Assembly (NCBI RefSeq): GCF_000720485.1
Contig: NZ_JOAX01000014.1
Span: forward strand, 1-64,000
DNA length: 64,000 nt
Direction: 5' to 3'
Source: Streptomyces ochraceiscleroticus
GTDB taxonomy: Bacteria > Actinomycetota > Actinomycetes > Streptomycetales > Streptomycetaceae
The notes beneath the pieces were generated by a model. That model had not been told where the DNA came from and ran no database searches. It was given only the letters and a program-made list of their open reading frames with translations. The translations under genes and the position numbers were made by a program. Numbering within the stretch: the first letter of the stretch is position 1; each line of letters starts with the position of its first letter. Positions 18,779 through 28,005 of the stretch are shown piece after piece.

Positions 18779-18860
18779 GGGCCGGGGTCCGGCTTTTCCA
18801 CAGTCGGCCCGTACCCGACAAAATCCAGCCCGTCCGGCGCTTGAGGACCGGAGGCCCGGG
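18762..18860. repeat. Two copies of the GCCCGTCCGGCGCTTGAGG intergenic repeat
   Basis: Copies start at 18762 (GCCCGTTCGGCGCTTGAGG, followed by GCCGGGGTCCGG) and at 18828 (GCCCGTCCGGCGCTTGAGG, followed by ACCGGAGGCCCGG). From memory this sequence is dispersed through many Streptomyces chromosomes. The first copy supplies the stop codon of the upstream gene, and the second runs directly into the terminator at 18856-18874. Confidence 0.7.
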
Positions 18861-18874
18861 GGCAGCGCCCCCGG
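18856..18874. terminator. CCGGGGGC-AGC-GCCCCCGG hairpin
   Basis: A perfect 8-bp stem with a 3-base loop is followed on the plus strand by TTTC. It lies between two convergent genes and is part of the dispersed repeat unit. Confidence 0.7.
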
Positions 18875-18915
18875 TTTCGGGAAGGGGCGGGGCCGGGGCA
18901 GCTTCCCTCCCGGCC

Positions 18916-20670
18916 TCAGCCCGACGGGCCGGCCGTGTCCGACGGGGACGGTGACGGTGTCGGGTCGCTCGGCGGCGGGTCGGACGGTGTCGGAGTCGGC
19001 GACGGCGGCGGATCGGATGGCGGCGGATCGGACGGTGACGGGTCGGACGGTGACGGCGTCGGCGTAGGCGTCGGGGAGCTCGGCGGAGCCGTCGGCGTGG
19101 GGCGGGGCCCGCCCGGGGCCGGCCGCGTCGCGCCGCGGCCCTCGATCGTGATCACCGCCCCCGCCGGCTCCACGGAGACCCGCGCCCGCCAGTACCCGGC
19201 CGGCTCGCGGTCATGGTCGACGTACACCCTGATCGTCGTCGTCTCGCCCGGCTGCAGCACCCCGGCGGTCGTACTGAACTGCAGCCACGGCGCCCCGGTG
19301 TGCGCCGCCCAGCGCACCGCCGTCCCGCCGGACGCGGCCAGCGTGATGAGCGTGAGGTCGCCGCTCGGCTGCGCCGCGACGGTCAGCCGCCCCGGCCCGG
19401 AGCGGGACCGCGAAGGGCTCGGCCCGGCCTCCCGCAGCCGCTCCCCCCGCGCCCCGATCACCTCCACCGAGACCTCCGGCGTATGCGTACCGGTCCGGGA
19501 CCGCGGGTCGGGCGTCATCTGCGCGCTGCCGGCCTTCTCGTACGGGCGTCCGCCGATCCGGTCCCCCTCGCTGTCGCCCGCGGTGACGGCCGTGCCGTCG
19601 GTCTCACCGGTCACCGGCGCACCCCGGTACGCCGCCCAGAGCGCGAGCACGGGCGCCGCGACCACAGTGGCCACCACGGTCGTGGTCAGCGCCCGGCTGC
19701 GCAGCCGGGCGTTACGGGCCGCCCGGTCCTTGGGACCGAGCGGGAACCCGCTGCGGTCGTAGCGGGGTGCAGAACCGTTTACGCCGACCGCCCGTTTCGT
19801 GCGCCCCTGCGCCCCCTTCTCCGGCGGCTCCACCGCCCGCCCCGTACGCGACCGCAGCGCCGCCCGCATCGCCACGCGAGCCGCCGCGCGCGGCGCGGTG
19901 ACCAGCGGGAGCGGCCCCTGCGCCACCGGCTCCGCGCCGGGCCAGGGCCCGTCCGCCGTCGCCCGCTCGGCCGTACGACGGCACTCGTCGCAGCCGTCGA
20001 CGTGCCGCACCAGCTCCCGGAGCAGGGCGGTGCTCAGCAGCATCCGGCCGTCCCCGGCCGGCCGCGCCACCTCGGGGCAGCGGCCGGTCTCGGCCACGAG
20101 GAGCGCGGCGCGGGTGCGCTCCACCTCGCAGGCGGCGGTGGACAGCAGCGCGCGGGCCGCGACCGGCTCCATGCCCAGTACGGCGGCCAGCTCCCGGGAG
20201 CCCAGCCCGTGCCGGACGGACAGCTCCAGGGCCTCGCGCTGCTCGGGCGTGGCGCCGGCGGCCTCCGGCCAGGCCAGCGCGGACAGTTCGCGCCGCCGGT
20301 CGGACTCCTCGGCGACCGCGGGCCCCTGGGGCGCGCCGGGGTCGGCGAGCCGGCGCAGACAGGCCCAGCGGGCCAGCGCGTACAGCCAGGGGCGGTACAG
20401 GCCGGGGTCGGGCGGGCGGCGCCCGTGCTGCCGCTCGGCGAGCGCGAGCACCTCACCGAGCACCTCGGTCGCCGCGTCGTGCTCGCACAGGACGGAGAGG
20501 CAGTACGTGAACAGCCCGTCGATATAGGGCTCGTAGCGCTCGGGGGACGGGTCGTGGCGGTCGGGCCCGGCGGTCCGGCCGCCGCGACCCGCCCGCTGTG
20601 CCCGCTCCGCGCGGCCGGCGGGGGGCGGGGCGGTGGTGGTGTGCGTGGGGTGTCCGGGCCTGCTGCTCAT
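18916..20670 (-). CDS. Sigma-like / zinc anti-sigma-like / BACON-like membrane protein
   Basis: A 584-aa composite protein. Residues 45-110 and 140-195 resemble regions 2 and 4 of ECF sigma factors (TPEQREALELSVRHGLGSRE then ELAAVLGMEP), although charged DNA-contact residues look sparse. Next is a zinc anti-sigma signature, HVDGCDEC (His223, Cys227, Cys230). A membrane segment follows at about 327-348. The exported part has a BACON-like beta domain (about 415-505) and a 70-residue Pro/Ser/Asp/Thr repeat tail. The ATG at 20670 is taken; a GTG lies one codon earlier. It probably senses something at the wall, but no partner sigma gene is next to it. Confidence 0.75.
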   Translation of the reverse strand: MSSRPGHPTHTTTAPPPAGRAERAQRAGRGGRTAGPDRHDPSPERYEPYIDGLFTYCLSVLCEHDAATEVLGEVLALAERQHGRRPPDPGLYRPWLYALARWACLRRLADPGAPQGPAVAEESDRRRELSALAWPEAAGATPEQREALELSVRHGLGSRELAAVLGMEPVAARALLSTAACEVERTRAALLVAETGRCPEVARPAGDGRMLLSTALLRELVRHVDGCDECRRTAERATADGPWPGAEPVAQGPLPLVTAPRAAARVAMRAALRSRTGRAVEPPEKGAQGRTKRAVGVNGSAPRYDRSGFPLGPKDRAARNARLRSRALTTTVVATVVAAPVLALWAAYRGAPVTGETDGTAVTAGDSEGDRIGGRPYEKAGSAQMTPDPRSRTGTHTPEVSVEVIGARGERLREAGPSPSRSRSGPGRLTVAAQPSGDLTLITLAASGGTAVRWAAHTGAPWLQFSTTAGVLQPGETTTIRVYVDHDREPAGYWRARVSVEPAGAVITIEGRGATRPAPGGPRPTPTAPPSSPTPTPTPSPSDPSPSDPPPSDPPPSPTPTPSDPPPSDPTPSPSPSDTAGPSG

Positions 20671-20904
20671 CACCCGGCGACGGTAGACAGATGGCGCGGA
20701 CCGGTCAGAGGCGCTCGGCCGGTTTTAATTCTTTCGGGTGACGATCTCCCTCAAAAGGGGACAGGAGTCCGATCCGACCCCTCCCCCACACGCGTACCTG
20801 CCGTCCCGGCCCCCCGTGCCCCCTCTCCCATCCCGCACCCCAGGAATGGGCCCTCGGTCCGCCGCCCGGCCGCGTTGTCAGACCCCATGGCTACGGTGGC
20901 TTCC

Positions 20905-22347
20905 ATGGCAACCCGTAAATCCCCGGCGAAGGACCGCCCGTCGTACCGTTGCACGGAGTGCGGCTGGACCACCGCGAAGTGGCTCGGCCGCTGCCCCGAG
21001 TGCCAGGCGTGGGGCACGGTCGAGGAGGCCGGCGGCAGCCCGGCCGTGCGGACGACCGCGCCGGGCCGGGTCACGACCGCCGCGCTGCCGATCGGCCAGG
21101 TCGACGGCCGGCAGGCCACGGCCCGCTCCACGGGCGTGGCCGAGCTGGACCGCGTGCTGGGCGGCGGCCTCGTCCCCGGCGCCGTCGTGCTGCTCGCCGG
21201 CGAGCCCGGCGTCGGCAAGTCCACGCTTCTGCTGGACGTCGCGGCGAAGGCCGCGAGCGACGACCACCGCACGCTGTACGTCACGGGCGAGGAATCCGCG
21301 AGCCAGGTGCGGCTGCGCGCCGACCGCATCGGCGCCCTCGACGACCATCTGTACCTCGCCGCCGAGACCGACCTCTCCGCGGTCCTCGGCCACCTGGACT
21401 CCGTCAAGCCGTCGCTGCTGATCCTGGACTCCGTCCAGACCGTCGCCTCGCCGGAGATCGACGGCGCGCCCGGCGGCATGGCCCAGGTCCGGGAGGTCGC
21501 CGGGGCGCTCATCCGCGCGTCCAAGGAGCGCGGCATGTCCACCCTCCTGGTCGGCCACGTCACCAAGGACGGGAACATCGCGGGCCCCCGCCTCCTGGAG
21601 CACCTCGTCGACGTCGTGCTCAGCTTCGAGGGCGACCGGCACGCCCGCCTCCGCCTCGTACGCGGCGTGAAGAACCGGTACGGCGCGACGGACGAGGTCG
21701 GCTGCTTCGAGCTGCACGACGAGGGAATCACGGGCCTCGCCGACCCCTCGGGCCTCTTCCTGACCCGCCGCGACGAGCCCGTGCCGGGCACCTGCCTGAC
21801 CGTCACCCTGGAGGGCCGCCGCCCGCTGGTCGCCGAGGTACAGGCGCTGACGGTGGACTCCCAGATTCCCTCCCCGCGGCGCACCACCTCCGGCCTGGAG
21901 ACCTCCCGGGTCTCGATGATGCTGGCCGTACTGGAGCAGCGCGGCCGGATCTCCGCGCTCGGCAAGCGGGACATCTACAGCGCGACGGTCGGCGGCGTGA
22001 AGCTCTCCGAGCCGGCCGCCGACCTCGCCGTCGCGCTCGCCCTCGCCAGCGCCGCCTCCGACACGCCCCTGCCGAAGAATCTCGTCGCCATCGGCGAGGT
22101 CGGGCTCGCCGGCGAGGTCCGCCGCGTCACGGGAGTGCAGCGCCGGCTCTCCGAAGCCGCGCGGCTGGGCTTCACGCACGCGCTGGTGCCGACCGATCCG
22201 GGCAAGATCCCGGCCGGGATGCGGGTCCTGGAGGTCGCGGACGTCGGCGAGGCGCTGCGCGTGCTCCCCCGCCGCCCGCGCCGCGAATCCCCGCGGAAGG
22301 AGGCGCCCGCGGAAGAGACATCCGGGTCCCCGCTGAGCGGCCGCTGA
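20905..22347 (+). CDS. radA: DNA repair protein RadA
   Basis: A RecA-like ATPase that helps process recombination intermediates. The 480-aa protein has the N-terminal zinc finger (Cys16, 19, 30, 33), Walker A GEPGVGKST (99-107), the RadA-specific KNRYG motif, and a C-terminal Lon-protease-like domain. ATG 20905 gives MATRKSPAK; an in-frame ATG at 20887 would add six residues. Neither has a strong ribosome site. It lies just upstream of disA; in Bacillus RadA is known to restrain DisA activity, so the adjacency is meaningful. Confidence 0.95.
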   Translation: MATRKSPAKDRPSYRCTECGWTTAKWLGRCPECQAWGTVEEAGGSPAVRTTAPGRVTTAALPIGQVDGRQATARSTGVAELDRVLGGGLVPGAVVLLAGEPGVGKSTLLLDVAAKAASDDHRTLYVTGEESASQVRLRADRIGALDDHLYLAAETDLSAVLGHLDSVKPSLLILDSVQTVASPEIDGAPGGMAQVREVAGALIRASKERGMSTLLVGHVTKDGNIAGPRLLEHLVDVVLSFEGDRHARLRLVRGVKNRYGATDEVGCFELHDEGITGLADPSGLFLTRRDEPVPGTCLTVTLEGRRPLVAEVQALTVDSQIPSPRRTTSGLETSRVSMMLAVLEQRGRISALGKRDIYSATVGGVKLSEPAADLAVALALASAASDTPLPKNLVAIGEVGLAGEVRRVTGVQRRLSEAARLGFTHALVPTDPGKIPAGMRVLEVADVGEALRVLPRRPRRESPRKEAPAEETSGSPLSGR

Positions 22348-22350
22348 GCC

Positions 22351-22367
22351 CCGGAGGCTGCCTCCGG
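22351..22367. terminator. Hairpin after radA
   Basis: CCGGAGG and CCTCCGG form a 7-bp stem with a CTG loop, 3 bases after the radA stop. It may separate radA from disA, which has its own 200-base upstream region. Confidence 0.45.
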
Positions 22368-22549
22368 TGTGCCGCCCCGCGCCGCCCGCGCAGGACTCCC
22401 CTAGGTAAACGGCGCGTCGCCGGTAGACTTTGCCCTGGTCTCGCCCGTCAACGCAGTCCTGCCGCAGATCGCGTCCGCGACGTACGTACGCGGCCAAGGC
22501 AACTCCGGGCGGGCTGCGGCACCGACAGACCTTGCGACGGAGGAGTGCA

Positions 22550-23674
22550 GTGGCAGCCAACGACCGGGCGTCGTCCCCCGGAAGGTCCGGCGGTAGCTCC
22601 GGCGGTGACAGTCTGATGCGCGCCTCGCTCAGCGCGGTCGCACCGGGCACGGCACTGCGCGACGGACTCGAACGCATTCTCCGCGGCAACACCGGCGGTC
22701 TCATCGTCCTCGGCTTCGACCGGACCGTGGAATCGATGTGTACCGGCGGCTTCGTCCTCGACGTCGAGTTCAGCGCCACCCGCCTGCGCGAGCTGTGCAA
22801 GCTCGACGGCGCGCTGGTCCTCGACAAGGACATCACCAAGATCCTGCGGGCGGGCGTCCAGCTCGTGCCCGACGCCTCCATCGCCACCGAGGAGACCGGC
22901 ACCCGCCACCGCACGGCGCAGCGGGTGTCCATTCAGGCCGGCTTCCCGGTGGTCTCGGTCAGCCAGTCCATGCGGCTGATCGCCCTCTACGTGGACGGCG
23001 AGCGCCGCGTCCTGGAGGAGTCCGCCGCGATCCTCTCCCGCGCCAACCAGGCGCTCGCCACCCTGGAGCGGTACAAGCTCCGTCTGGACGAGGTCGCCGG
23101 CACGCTCTCGGCCCTGGAGATCGAGGACCTGGTGACGGTCCGCGACGTCTCCGCCGTGGCCCAGCGGCTGGAGATGGTCCGCCGTATCGCCACCGAGATC
23201 GCCGAGTACGTCGTCGAGCTCGGCACGGACGGCCGGCTGCTCTCCCTCCAGCTCGACGAGCTGATCGCGGGCGTCGAGCCGGAGCGCGAGCTGGTCGCCC
23301 GGGACTATGTCCCCGAGCCGACGGCCAAGCGCTCCCGTACGGTCTCCGAGGCGCTCGCCGAGCTGGACGCGCTCTCCCACACCGAGCTGCTCGAACTGCC
23401 CATCGTGGCGCGCGCGCTCGGCTACAGCGGCTCCCCCGAGACCCTGGACTCCGCGGTCTCCCCGCGCGGCTTCCGCCTCCTGGCCAAGGTCCCGCGGCTG
23501 CCCGGCGCGGTCATCGACCGCCTCGTCGACCACTTCGGCGGCCTGCAGAAGCTCCTGGCGGCCAGCGTCGACGACCTCCAGACGGTCGACGGCGTCGGCG
23601 AGGCCCGCGCCCGCTCCGTCCGCGAGGGCCTCAGCCGCCTCGCGGAGTCCTCGATCCTGGAGCGGTACGTCTGA
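22550..23674 (+). CDS. disA: DNA integrity scanning protein, diadenylate cyclase
   Basis: Makes cyclic di-AMP from two ATP molecules and scans DNA for branched structures. At 374 aa it has the usual DisA length. The DAC catalytic motifs DGA (86-88) and GTRHRTA (117-123) are intact, and the C-terminus carries the helix-hairpin-helix DNA-binding domain ([18 protein letters not shown]). The GTG at 22550 follows GGAGGAG. A TAGACT element at about 22425 may be the -10 of its promoter. c-di-AMP controls ion transport and, through riboswitches, wall hydrolases in Streptomyces. Confidence 0.97.
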   Translation: MAANDRASSPGRSGGSSGGDSLMRASLSAVAPGTALRDGLERILRGNTGGLIVLGFDRTVESMCTGGFVLDVEFSATRLRELCKLDGALVLDKDITKILRAGVQLVPDASIATEETGTRHRTAQRVSIQAGFPVVSVSQSMRLIALYVDGERRVLEESAAILSRANQALATLERYKLRLDEVAGTLSALEIEDLVTVRDVSAVAQRLEMVRRIATEIAEYVVELGTDGRLLSLQLDELIAGVEPERELVARDYVPEPTAKRSRTVSEALAELDALSHTELLELPIVARALGYSGSPETLDSAVSPRGFRLLAKVPRLPGAVIDRLVDHFGGLQKLLAASVDDLQTVDGVGEARARSVREGLSRLAESSILERYV

Positions 23675-23719
23675 CCCCGCGGCCGCTGAGCGCGGCCGTG
23701 CTCAGCGCCGGGGCGTCTC

Positions 23720-24550
23720 TCAGTCCTTCGCGAGGACGAAGGACGTGCTGTCCGGCTTCAGGCCCGAGACCGTGGCCTCGGCGAGGTAGGTGCCGGGCTT
23801 GGCGGACTTGGCGGCGGGGGTGGCGCACTCGGGGGCCGTGGGCTTGCGGTCCCATTCGACGGTGCGGGTGACGGCGGACCCGGCGGGGACCTTCACAAAG
23901 GCGCTGCCGGTGTCCGGCGGGCAGTCGTCCGAGGCGTACACATGCGCGTCGCTGTCGGTGTGACTGATCGTCAGCACCGCGGCCTTGCGGCCGAGGTCGA
24001 CCTTGCAGTCCGCGTCCGAGGTGTTCTTGAGAGTCAGCTCGAAGCGCGGCTTGGCGTCCGGGCCGTACGAATTCTTGACGCTGCGCAGGGCCAGCCGTGT
24101 CCCGGAGCCGGTGCAGTCGGCGAGCGCCGAGCCGCCCGGCACGAGCACGCCGCCGCCGCTGCCGGCCCCCGCGCCGGAGCCGGAGCCGGTACCCGCACCG
24201 CCGCCTTCGCCGATCGGCGTGCCGGTGCCGGAGCCGCCCGAACCGCCGCTGCCCGCGCCGCCGGAGCCCGCGTCGGCGCCGCCCGTACCGCCACCGTCGC
24301 CGGACTCGTCGCGGCCGCCCGGCTTCTGGCTGATGCCGGAGTCGGTGGCGTTGGGTCCCGGGGTGATGGACGTGGCGGGGCCGCCGGCCGAGCCCTTGCT
24401 GTTCGAGCTGCCGTCACCGCTGGTGTTGCCCATGTTGACGGCCCACACCACCAGCAGCACGAGGAGCGCAAGGATCGCGCATGCGACCGCCCTCCGCCGC
24501 CAGTAGATGGAGGAGGGAAGCGGCCCGATCGGATTGCGCAGAGATCCCAC
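23720..24550 (-). CDS. Single-pass membrane protein with exported domain
   Basis: A 276-aa protein: a short basic N-terminus, one membrane segment (ACAILALLVLLVVWAV), a long Gly/Ser/Ala/Thr linker, then an exported domain of about 130 residues with four cysteines and beta-rich spacing (SALADCTGSG, then DADCKVDL). The domain resembles the DUF4232-like or beta-sandwich lipoprotein domains of actinobacteria, but I cannot name it with confidence. GTG 24550 is the most reasonable start; no strong Shine-Dalgarno is visible. It is convergent with disA. Confidence 0.65.
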   Translation of the reverse strand: MGSLRNPIGPLPSSIYWRRRAVACAILALLVLLVVWAVNMGNTSGDGSSNSKGSAGGPATSITPGPNATDSGISQKPGGRDESGDGGGTGGADAGSGGAGSGGSGGSGTGTPIGEGGGAGTGSGSGAGAGSGGGVLVPGGSALADCTGSGTRLALRSVKNSYGPDAKPRFELTLKNTSDADCKVDLGRKAAVLTISHTDSDAHVYASDDCPPDTGSAFVKVPAGSAVTRTVEWDRKPTAPECATPAAKSAKPGTYLAEATVSGLKPDSTSFVLAKD

Positions 24551-24707
24551 GCGGAAACTGTACGAGAGATCAGCCCGGATGCCAGCCAGTACCCGCCGAC
24601 GGACCACCGGCTTTTCCCATCATCTGCCCGGTTCTTCCTGGTCAGGAAGGAGAATTGGCCCGGACGAGCGACCGCGGGGCGTCAACCGGCCAACGTGCCC
24701 CGTGACT

Positions 24708-25208
24708 TCACGCGGTCCACTCCTCCTTGTGGCCGAAGCCACGGGAGTTGTCGATCAGACGGAGCCAGGTGGGGCGCAGCTCCCAGAAGGCGGTGTGGTC
24801 CATGGCGCCGCGGAGCTTGGGGCTGAGCGCGACGTAGGGGAAGCGGTCGGCGTACGCGCGCCACGCGCGCCGGCGCTCCCCGCCGTCCAGCCGGCGGCAC
24901 ACGCCGCGCCCCTGTACGCCCGTCAGGCCGCTCCAGTCCTGGCCGTCGCGCTGGGCAGTGAAGGCGACCGGTGCCGCCGGCTGCGCGGCGGACAGCGCGC
25001 GGCCGTGGCGGGTCGACTCGGAGGTGACGAAGAGGAGGGACGGCGCGGGGTCCTCGGGTCCGGCCTCGGAACCGGCGTCATCCCCGGTGTGCAGCGCGTA
25101 CAGGACGGCGCACGCCTGGGGGCCGTCGCCGTCCGTGTAGGCGAGGGTCATGGTGGTGTGGTCGGCGAGGGCCTGCAGGATGCCGGGCGGGGGCGTGCTG
25201 TCGCTCAT
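24708..25208 (-). CDS. Pyridoxamine 5'-phosphate oxidase-like flavin/F420-fold protein
   Basis: A 166-aa protein of the FMN-binding split-barrel fold: a TMTLAYTDGDGPQACAVLY strand pair at the N-terminus, LFVTSESTRHGRALSA, AFTAQRDGQDWSGLTGVQ and a C-terminal PTWLRLIDNSRGFGHK. Such proteins use FMN, F420 or haem; the substrate is unknown. The ATG at 25208 lies 211 bases from the divergent mutY start. No neighbouring gene suggests a pathway. Confidence 0.8.
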   Translation of the reverse strand: MSDSTPPPGILQALADHTTMTLAYTDGDGPQACAVLYALHTGDDAGSEAGPEDPAPSLLFVTSESTRHGRALSAAQPAAPVAFTAQRDGQDWSGLTGVQGRGVCRRLDGGERRRAWRAYADRFPYVALSPKLRGAMDHTAFWELRPTWLRLIDNSRGFGHKEEWTA

Positions 25209-25419
25209 GACAGCATCCTCGCGCGCCGGCCGGACGCGCCGCGCGGCGCCCCGGGACGCTCCGGCCCCGCCGCCCCTGGACGCCTCGATCCCGTCCTCCC
25301 CGGCGGCCCCGCGCACGCCCCGTTGCAGCAGTGCGGGTACCACGTGCAGGTGCACAACGGGCGGCACGGGCCCGGCGCGTTTCACCGTCGCGGGGCCCCG
25401 TGTCAGGATCGGCGGTGCC

Positions 25420-26469
25420 ATGACTTCCACTCCTGCCACCGCCCAGTCCGCCGGCGACGCCGCCGTGGAGCCCGCCACCGGACGCCCCGCCGGGACCCCG
25501 GCGCCGCGCCCCGCCGACTCCGCCGCCGCCTCCGCCCCTGCTGCCGCATCCGTCACCGGTGCCGCCACGGATGCCGCCGACGCCGCCGACGCGGCCGGCC
25601 GGCGGCTGCACGCACCCGTCAACGACTGGTTCGACGAGCACGCCCGCGATCTGCCGTGGCGCCGCCCCGAGGCGGGTGCCTGGGGCGTGATGGTCAGCGA
25701 GTTCATGCTGCAGCAGACGCCCGTCAACCGCGTCGTGCCGGTCTACGAGCAGTGGCTGGCCCGCTGGCCCCGCCCGGCCGACCTGGCCGCCGAGCCGTCC
25801 GGCGAGGCGGTGCGCGCCTGGGGCCGGCTCGGCTACCCGCGGCGCGCGCTGCGGCTGCACGCCGCCGCCTCCGCGATAAGGGAGCGGCACGGCGGCGACG
25901 TACCGCGCGAGCACGCCCAGCTGCTGGCGCTGCCCGGCGTCGGCGAGTACACCGCCGCCGCCGTGGCCTCCTTCGCGTACGGCCAGCGGCACGCGGTCCT
26001 CGACACGAACGTCCGCCGGGTCTTCGCCCGCGCAGTCACCGGCCGCCAGTACCCGCCGAACGCCACCACCGCCGCCGAGCGCAAGCTCGCCCGCGCGCTG
26101 CTGCCCGAGGACGAGGCGACGGCCGCGAAGTGGGCCGCGGCCACGATGGAGCTGGGCGCGCTGGTGTGCACGGCGCGCAGCCCGGAGTGCGTGCGCTGCC
26201 CGGTCGCCGCGCAGTGCGCCTGGCGGCTGGCCGGCTCCCCCGAGCACGAGGGCCCGCCGCGGCGCGTCCAGACATACGCGGGCACCGACCGCCAGGTGCG
26301 CGGCAAGCTGCTGGACGTGCTGCGCGAGGCCGTCGCGCCGGTGCCGCAGGCGAGGCTGGACGCGGTGTGGCACGAGCCGATCCAGCGGGCCCGCGCCTTG
26401 GACGGCCTGGTCGCCGACGGCCTGGTGGAACCGCTGCCGGACGGCCTGTACCGGCTCCCGCTGACCTGA
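25420..26469 (+). CDS. mutY: A/G-specific adenine glycosylase
   Basis: Removes adenine mispaired with 8-oxoguanine. The 349-aa protein shows catalytic Glu94 in SEFMLQQT, the helix-hairpin-helix LPGVGEYT (171-178), catalytic Asp195 in VLDTNVRR, and the [4Fe-4S] ligands Cys250-X6-Cys257-X2-Cys260-X5-Cys266. It carries a roughly 60-residue Ala/Pro/Thr-rich N-terminal extension, and the C-terminal MutT-like recognition domain of E. coli MutY is reduced to a short segment. The ATG at 25420 is used; the extension has low-complexity codon use, so a start nearer residue 60 cannot be excluded. Confidence 0.93.
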   Translation: MTSTPATAQSAGDAAVEPATGRPAGTPAPRPADSAAASAPAAASVTGAATDAADAADAAGRRLHAPVNDWFDEHARDLPWRRPEAGAWGVMVSEFMLQQTPVNRVVPVYEQWLARWPRPADLAAEPSGEAVRAWGRLGYPRRALRLHAAASAIRERHGGDVPREHAQLLALPGVGEYTAAAVASFAYGQRHAVLDTNVRRVFARAVTGRQYPPNATTAAERKLARALLPEDEATAAKWAAATMELGALVCTARSPECVRCPVAAQCAWRLAGSPEHEGPPRRVQTYAGTDRQVRGKLLDVLREAVAPVPQARLDAVWHEPIQRARALDGLVADGLVEPLPDGLYRLPLT

Positions 26470-26536
26470 CCCGTCCTGCCTACGCCCGCCTTGGCGTGCC
26501 CGCCCGGCCGGGCCCCGCGGCCCGGCCGGGCGGTGG

Positions 26537-27631
26537 TCAGCGGGGCGTGACGGCGATGCCCTCCGGCTCGTGCCCGGCGGGGAGGGTGGTCCGGTCCCGC
26601 AGTACCGCCGGGTTGATGACGGTCACGGTGTCGGAAGCCTCGTTCGTGACCCACACCCGGCGTCCGTCCGGGGTGATGGCCACGCCCTGCGGGTTCACGC
26701 CGACCGGGACCCTGGCCCGGACCCGGCCGCGGGCGACATCGGTGATCACCAGCCGGTTCGCGCCGGAGTCGGCGGCGTACAGGGTGCCGCCGCTCGGACT
26801 GACGGCATTGCCGACCGGTGCCTCACCGGCCGGCAGGACGTCGGTCACCCGGTTCGAGGACGTGCTGATCACCGAGACGGTCCCCGACCCCGTGTTGGAG
26901 ACGAAGACCCGGTCGCCCCTGGGGGTGGCGCTGATCCCGCTGGGGAAGTCCCCGACGCGGATGACGTCGCTGACGCCGAGGCCGGGGCTGATGACCGACA
27001 CGGTATTGGAGCCGTTGTTGGTGACGTACGCCTTGCCGCCGGGGATGGTGGCGATGCTGTGCGGCATGTGGCCCACGGGCACCTTGGCGATCACCCGGCG
27101 GCGCGGGACGCTGACCGCGGTGACGGTGTCCGCGCCGAAATCGGCGGTCAGCACGCGGGCACCGTTCCTGCTGGGCATGGCGGCGTAAGGCCGGTCCCCG
27201 ACCGGCACGAGGGCGCGCACCCGCCGGCTCTCGGTGCCCACGAAGGCCACGGTGTCGTCCTTGCTGTTGGCCACGTACACGGTGTCGCCGTTCGGGGCCG
27301 CCCCCACTCCTGTCGGGCCGTCGCCCACCTGCGAGGCGCCCAGTGGCCGTTCCAGCCGGGCGTCGTACGCGGAGAGCGAGTCCGAGCCGGTGTTGGCCGC
27401 GAACGCCAGGACGCGTACGGGGTACCGCGGGTCGCCCGCGCTGCGCGCCTCGGCCGCGCCCCCGGCCTCCTTCACCCCGCAGGTGGCCGTCGGCACGGCC
27501 GCGAGCACGAGGAGGACCACGCACCACCGCCTCGGTGTGCGGCGCCGACGGCGGCCCGGCGGTCCGGGTCTTCTCGGGCCCTCGATCGCTTCACCGGTCG
27601 GGGGGCTGTGGGCGGCGGCGAGGCAGCGCAT
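26537..27631 (-). CDS. Exported YVTN/NHL beta-propeller protein
   Basis: A secreted or membrane-anchored seven-bladed propeller. After an Arg-rich start, a hydrophobic segment (WCVVLLVLAAVPTATCG) acts as signal or anchor; the Cys could be a weak lipobox, though Thr at -1 is unusual. Blades repeat as VYVANSKDDTV, AYVTNNGSNTVSV, VFVSNTGSGTVSV, LYAADSGANRL and VWVTNEASDTVTV. ATG 27631 lies 11 bases after AAAGGA; in-frame ATGs at 27643, 27655 and 27676 are alternatives. It lies divergent from sigE, so it may itself belong to envelope homeostasis, but that is inference. Confidence 0.8.
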   Translation of the reverse strand: MRCLAAAHSPPTGEAIEGPRRPGPPGRRRRRTPRRWCVVLLVLAAVPTATCGVKEAGGAAEARSAGDPRYPVRVLAFAANTGSDSLSAYDARLERPLGASQVGDGPTGVGAAPNGDTVYVANSKDDTVAFVGTESRRVRALVPVGDRPYAAMPSRNGARVLTADFGADTVTAVSVPRRRVIAKVPVGHMPHSIATIPGGKAYVTNNGSNTVSVISPGLGVSDVIRVGDFPSGISATPRGDRVFVSNTGSGTVSVISTSSNRVTDVLPAGEAPVGNAVSPSGGTLYAADSGANRLVITDVARGRVRARVPVGVNPQGVAITPDGRRVWVTNEASDTVTVINPAVLRDRTTLPAGHEPEGIAVTPR

Positions 27632-28005
27632 GACAAAGCGCATCCTTTCGGGCATAGCGGTATAGGTCTCTGTCATGCGACCACAGATACCGACAATGGC
27701 ATATGCCCATACCGCCGAATGCCGCGTTCGGTGGAACCCCCCTCCCAGGAGGCCCGTCCTCCCCCTGGAGGAGGACCTCGCCGCCGCTCCCGTCCCCCGT
27801 AAGGAGGAGCGCGGCGCCGCTGTTACACAACCGACGGATTTCCGTGCATCCGCTGTGCGGCAGCCGCACATGGTGCCGCAACACCCCCTCCGTAGCTTCG
27901 TCTTCGTGCTGGAGACGGACCACCGTGTGCCGAGGCGCTCGGCCGGTCCACGACCACCCGGCACGGACAACGTGGGGAACGCAGGCGGAGATCGGAGGCG
28001 TCGGC
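27632..28005. promoter_or_regulatory. sigE upstream region with perfect inverted repeat
   Basis: The 374-base divergent gap must hold the sigE promoter, which in S. coelicolor depends on the response regulator CseB. It contains GTGCGGC-A-GCCGCAC at 27855-27869 (perfect 7-bp arms, 1-base spacer) and a GTCCTCC/GGAGGAC hairpin at 27756-27776. Either could be the regulatory element; I know of no published consensus that settles it. Confidence 0.45.

Noticed and set aside
18932..19090. Repeated GTC/GGC/GGA triplets as a CRISPR or satellite
   Set aside because: They encode the Pro/Ser/Asp tail of the sigma-like/BACON-like protein; no spacers are present.
22348..22549. Riboswitch before disA
   Set aside because: Only a radA terminator-like hairpin and a plain promoter-like stretch are seen; no known riboswitch core.
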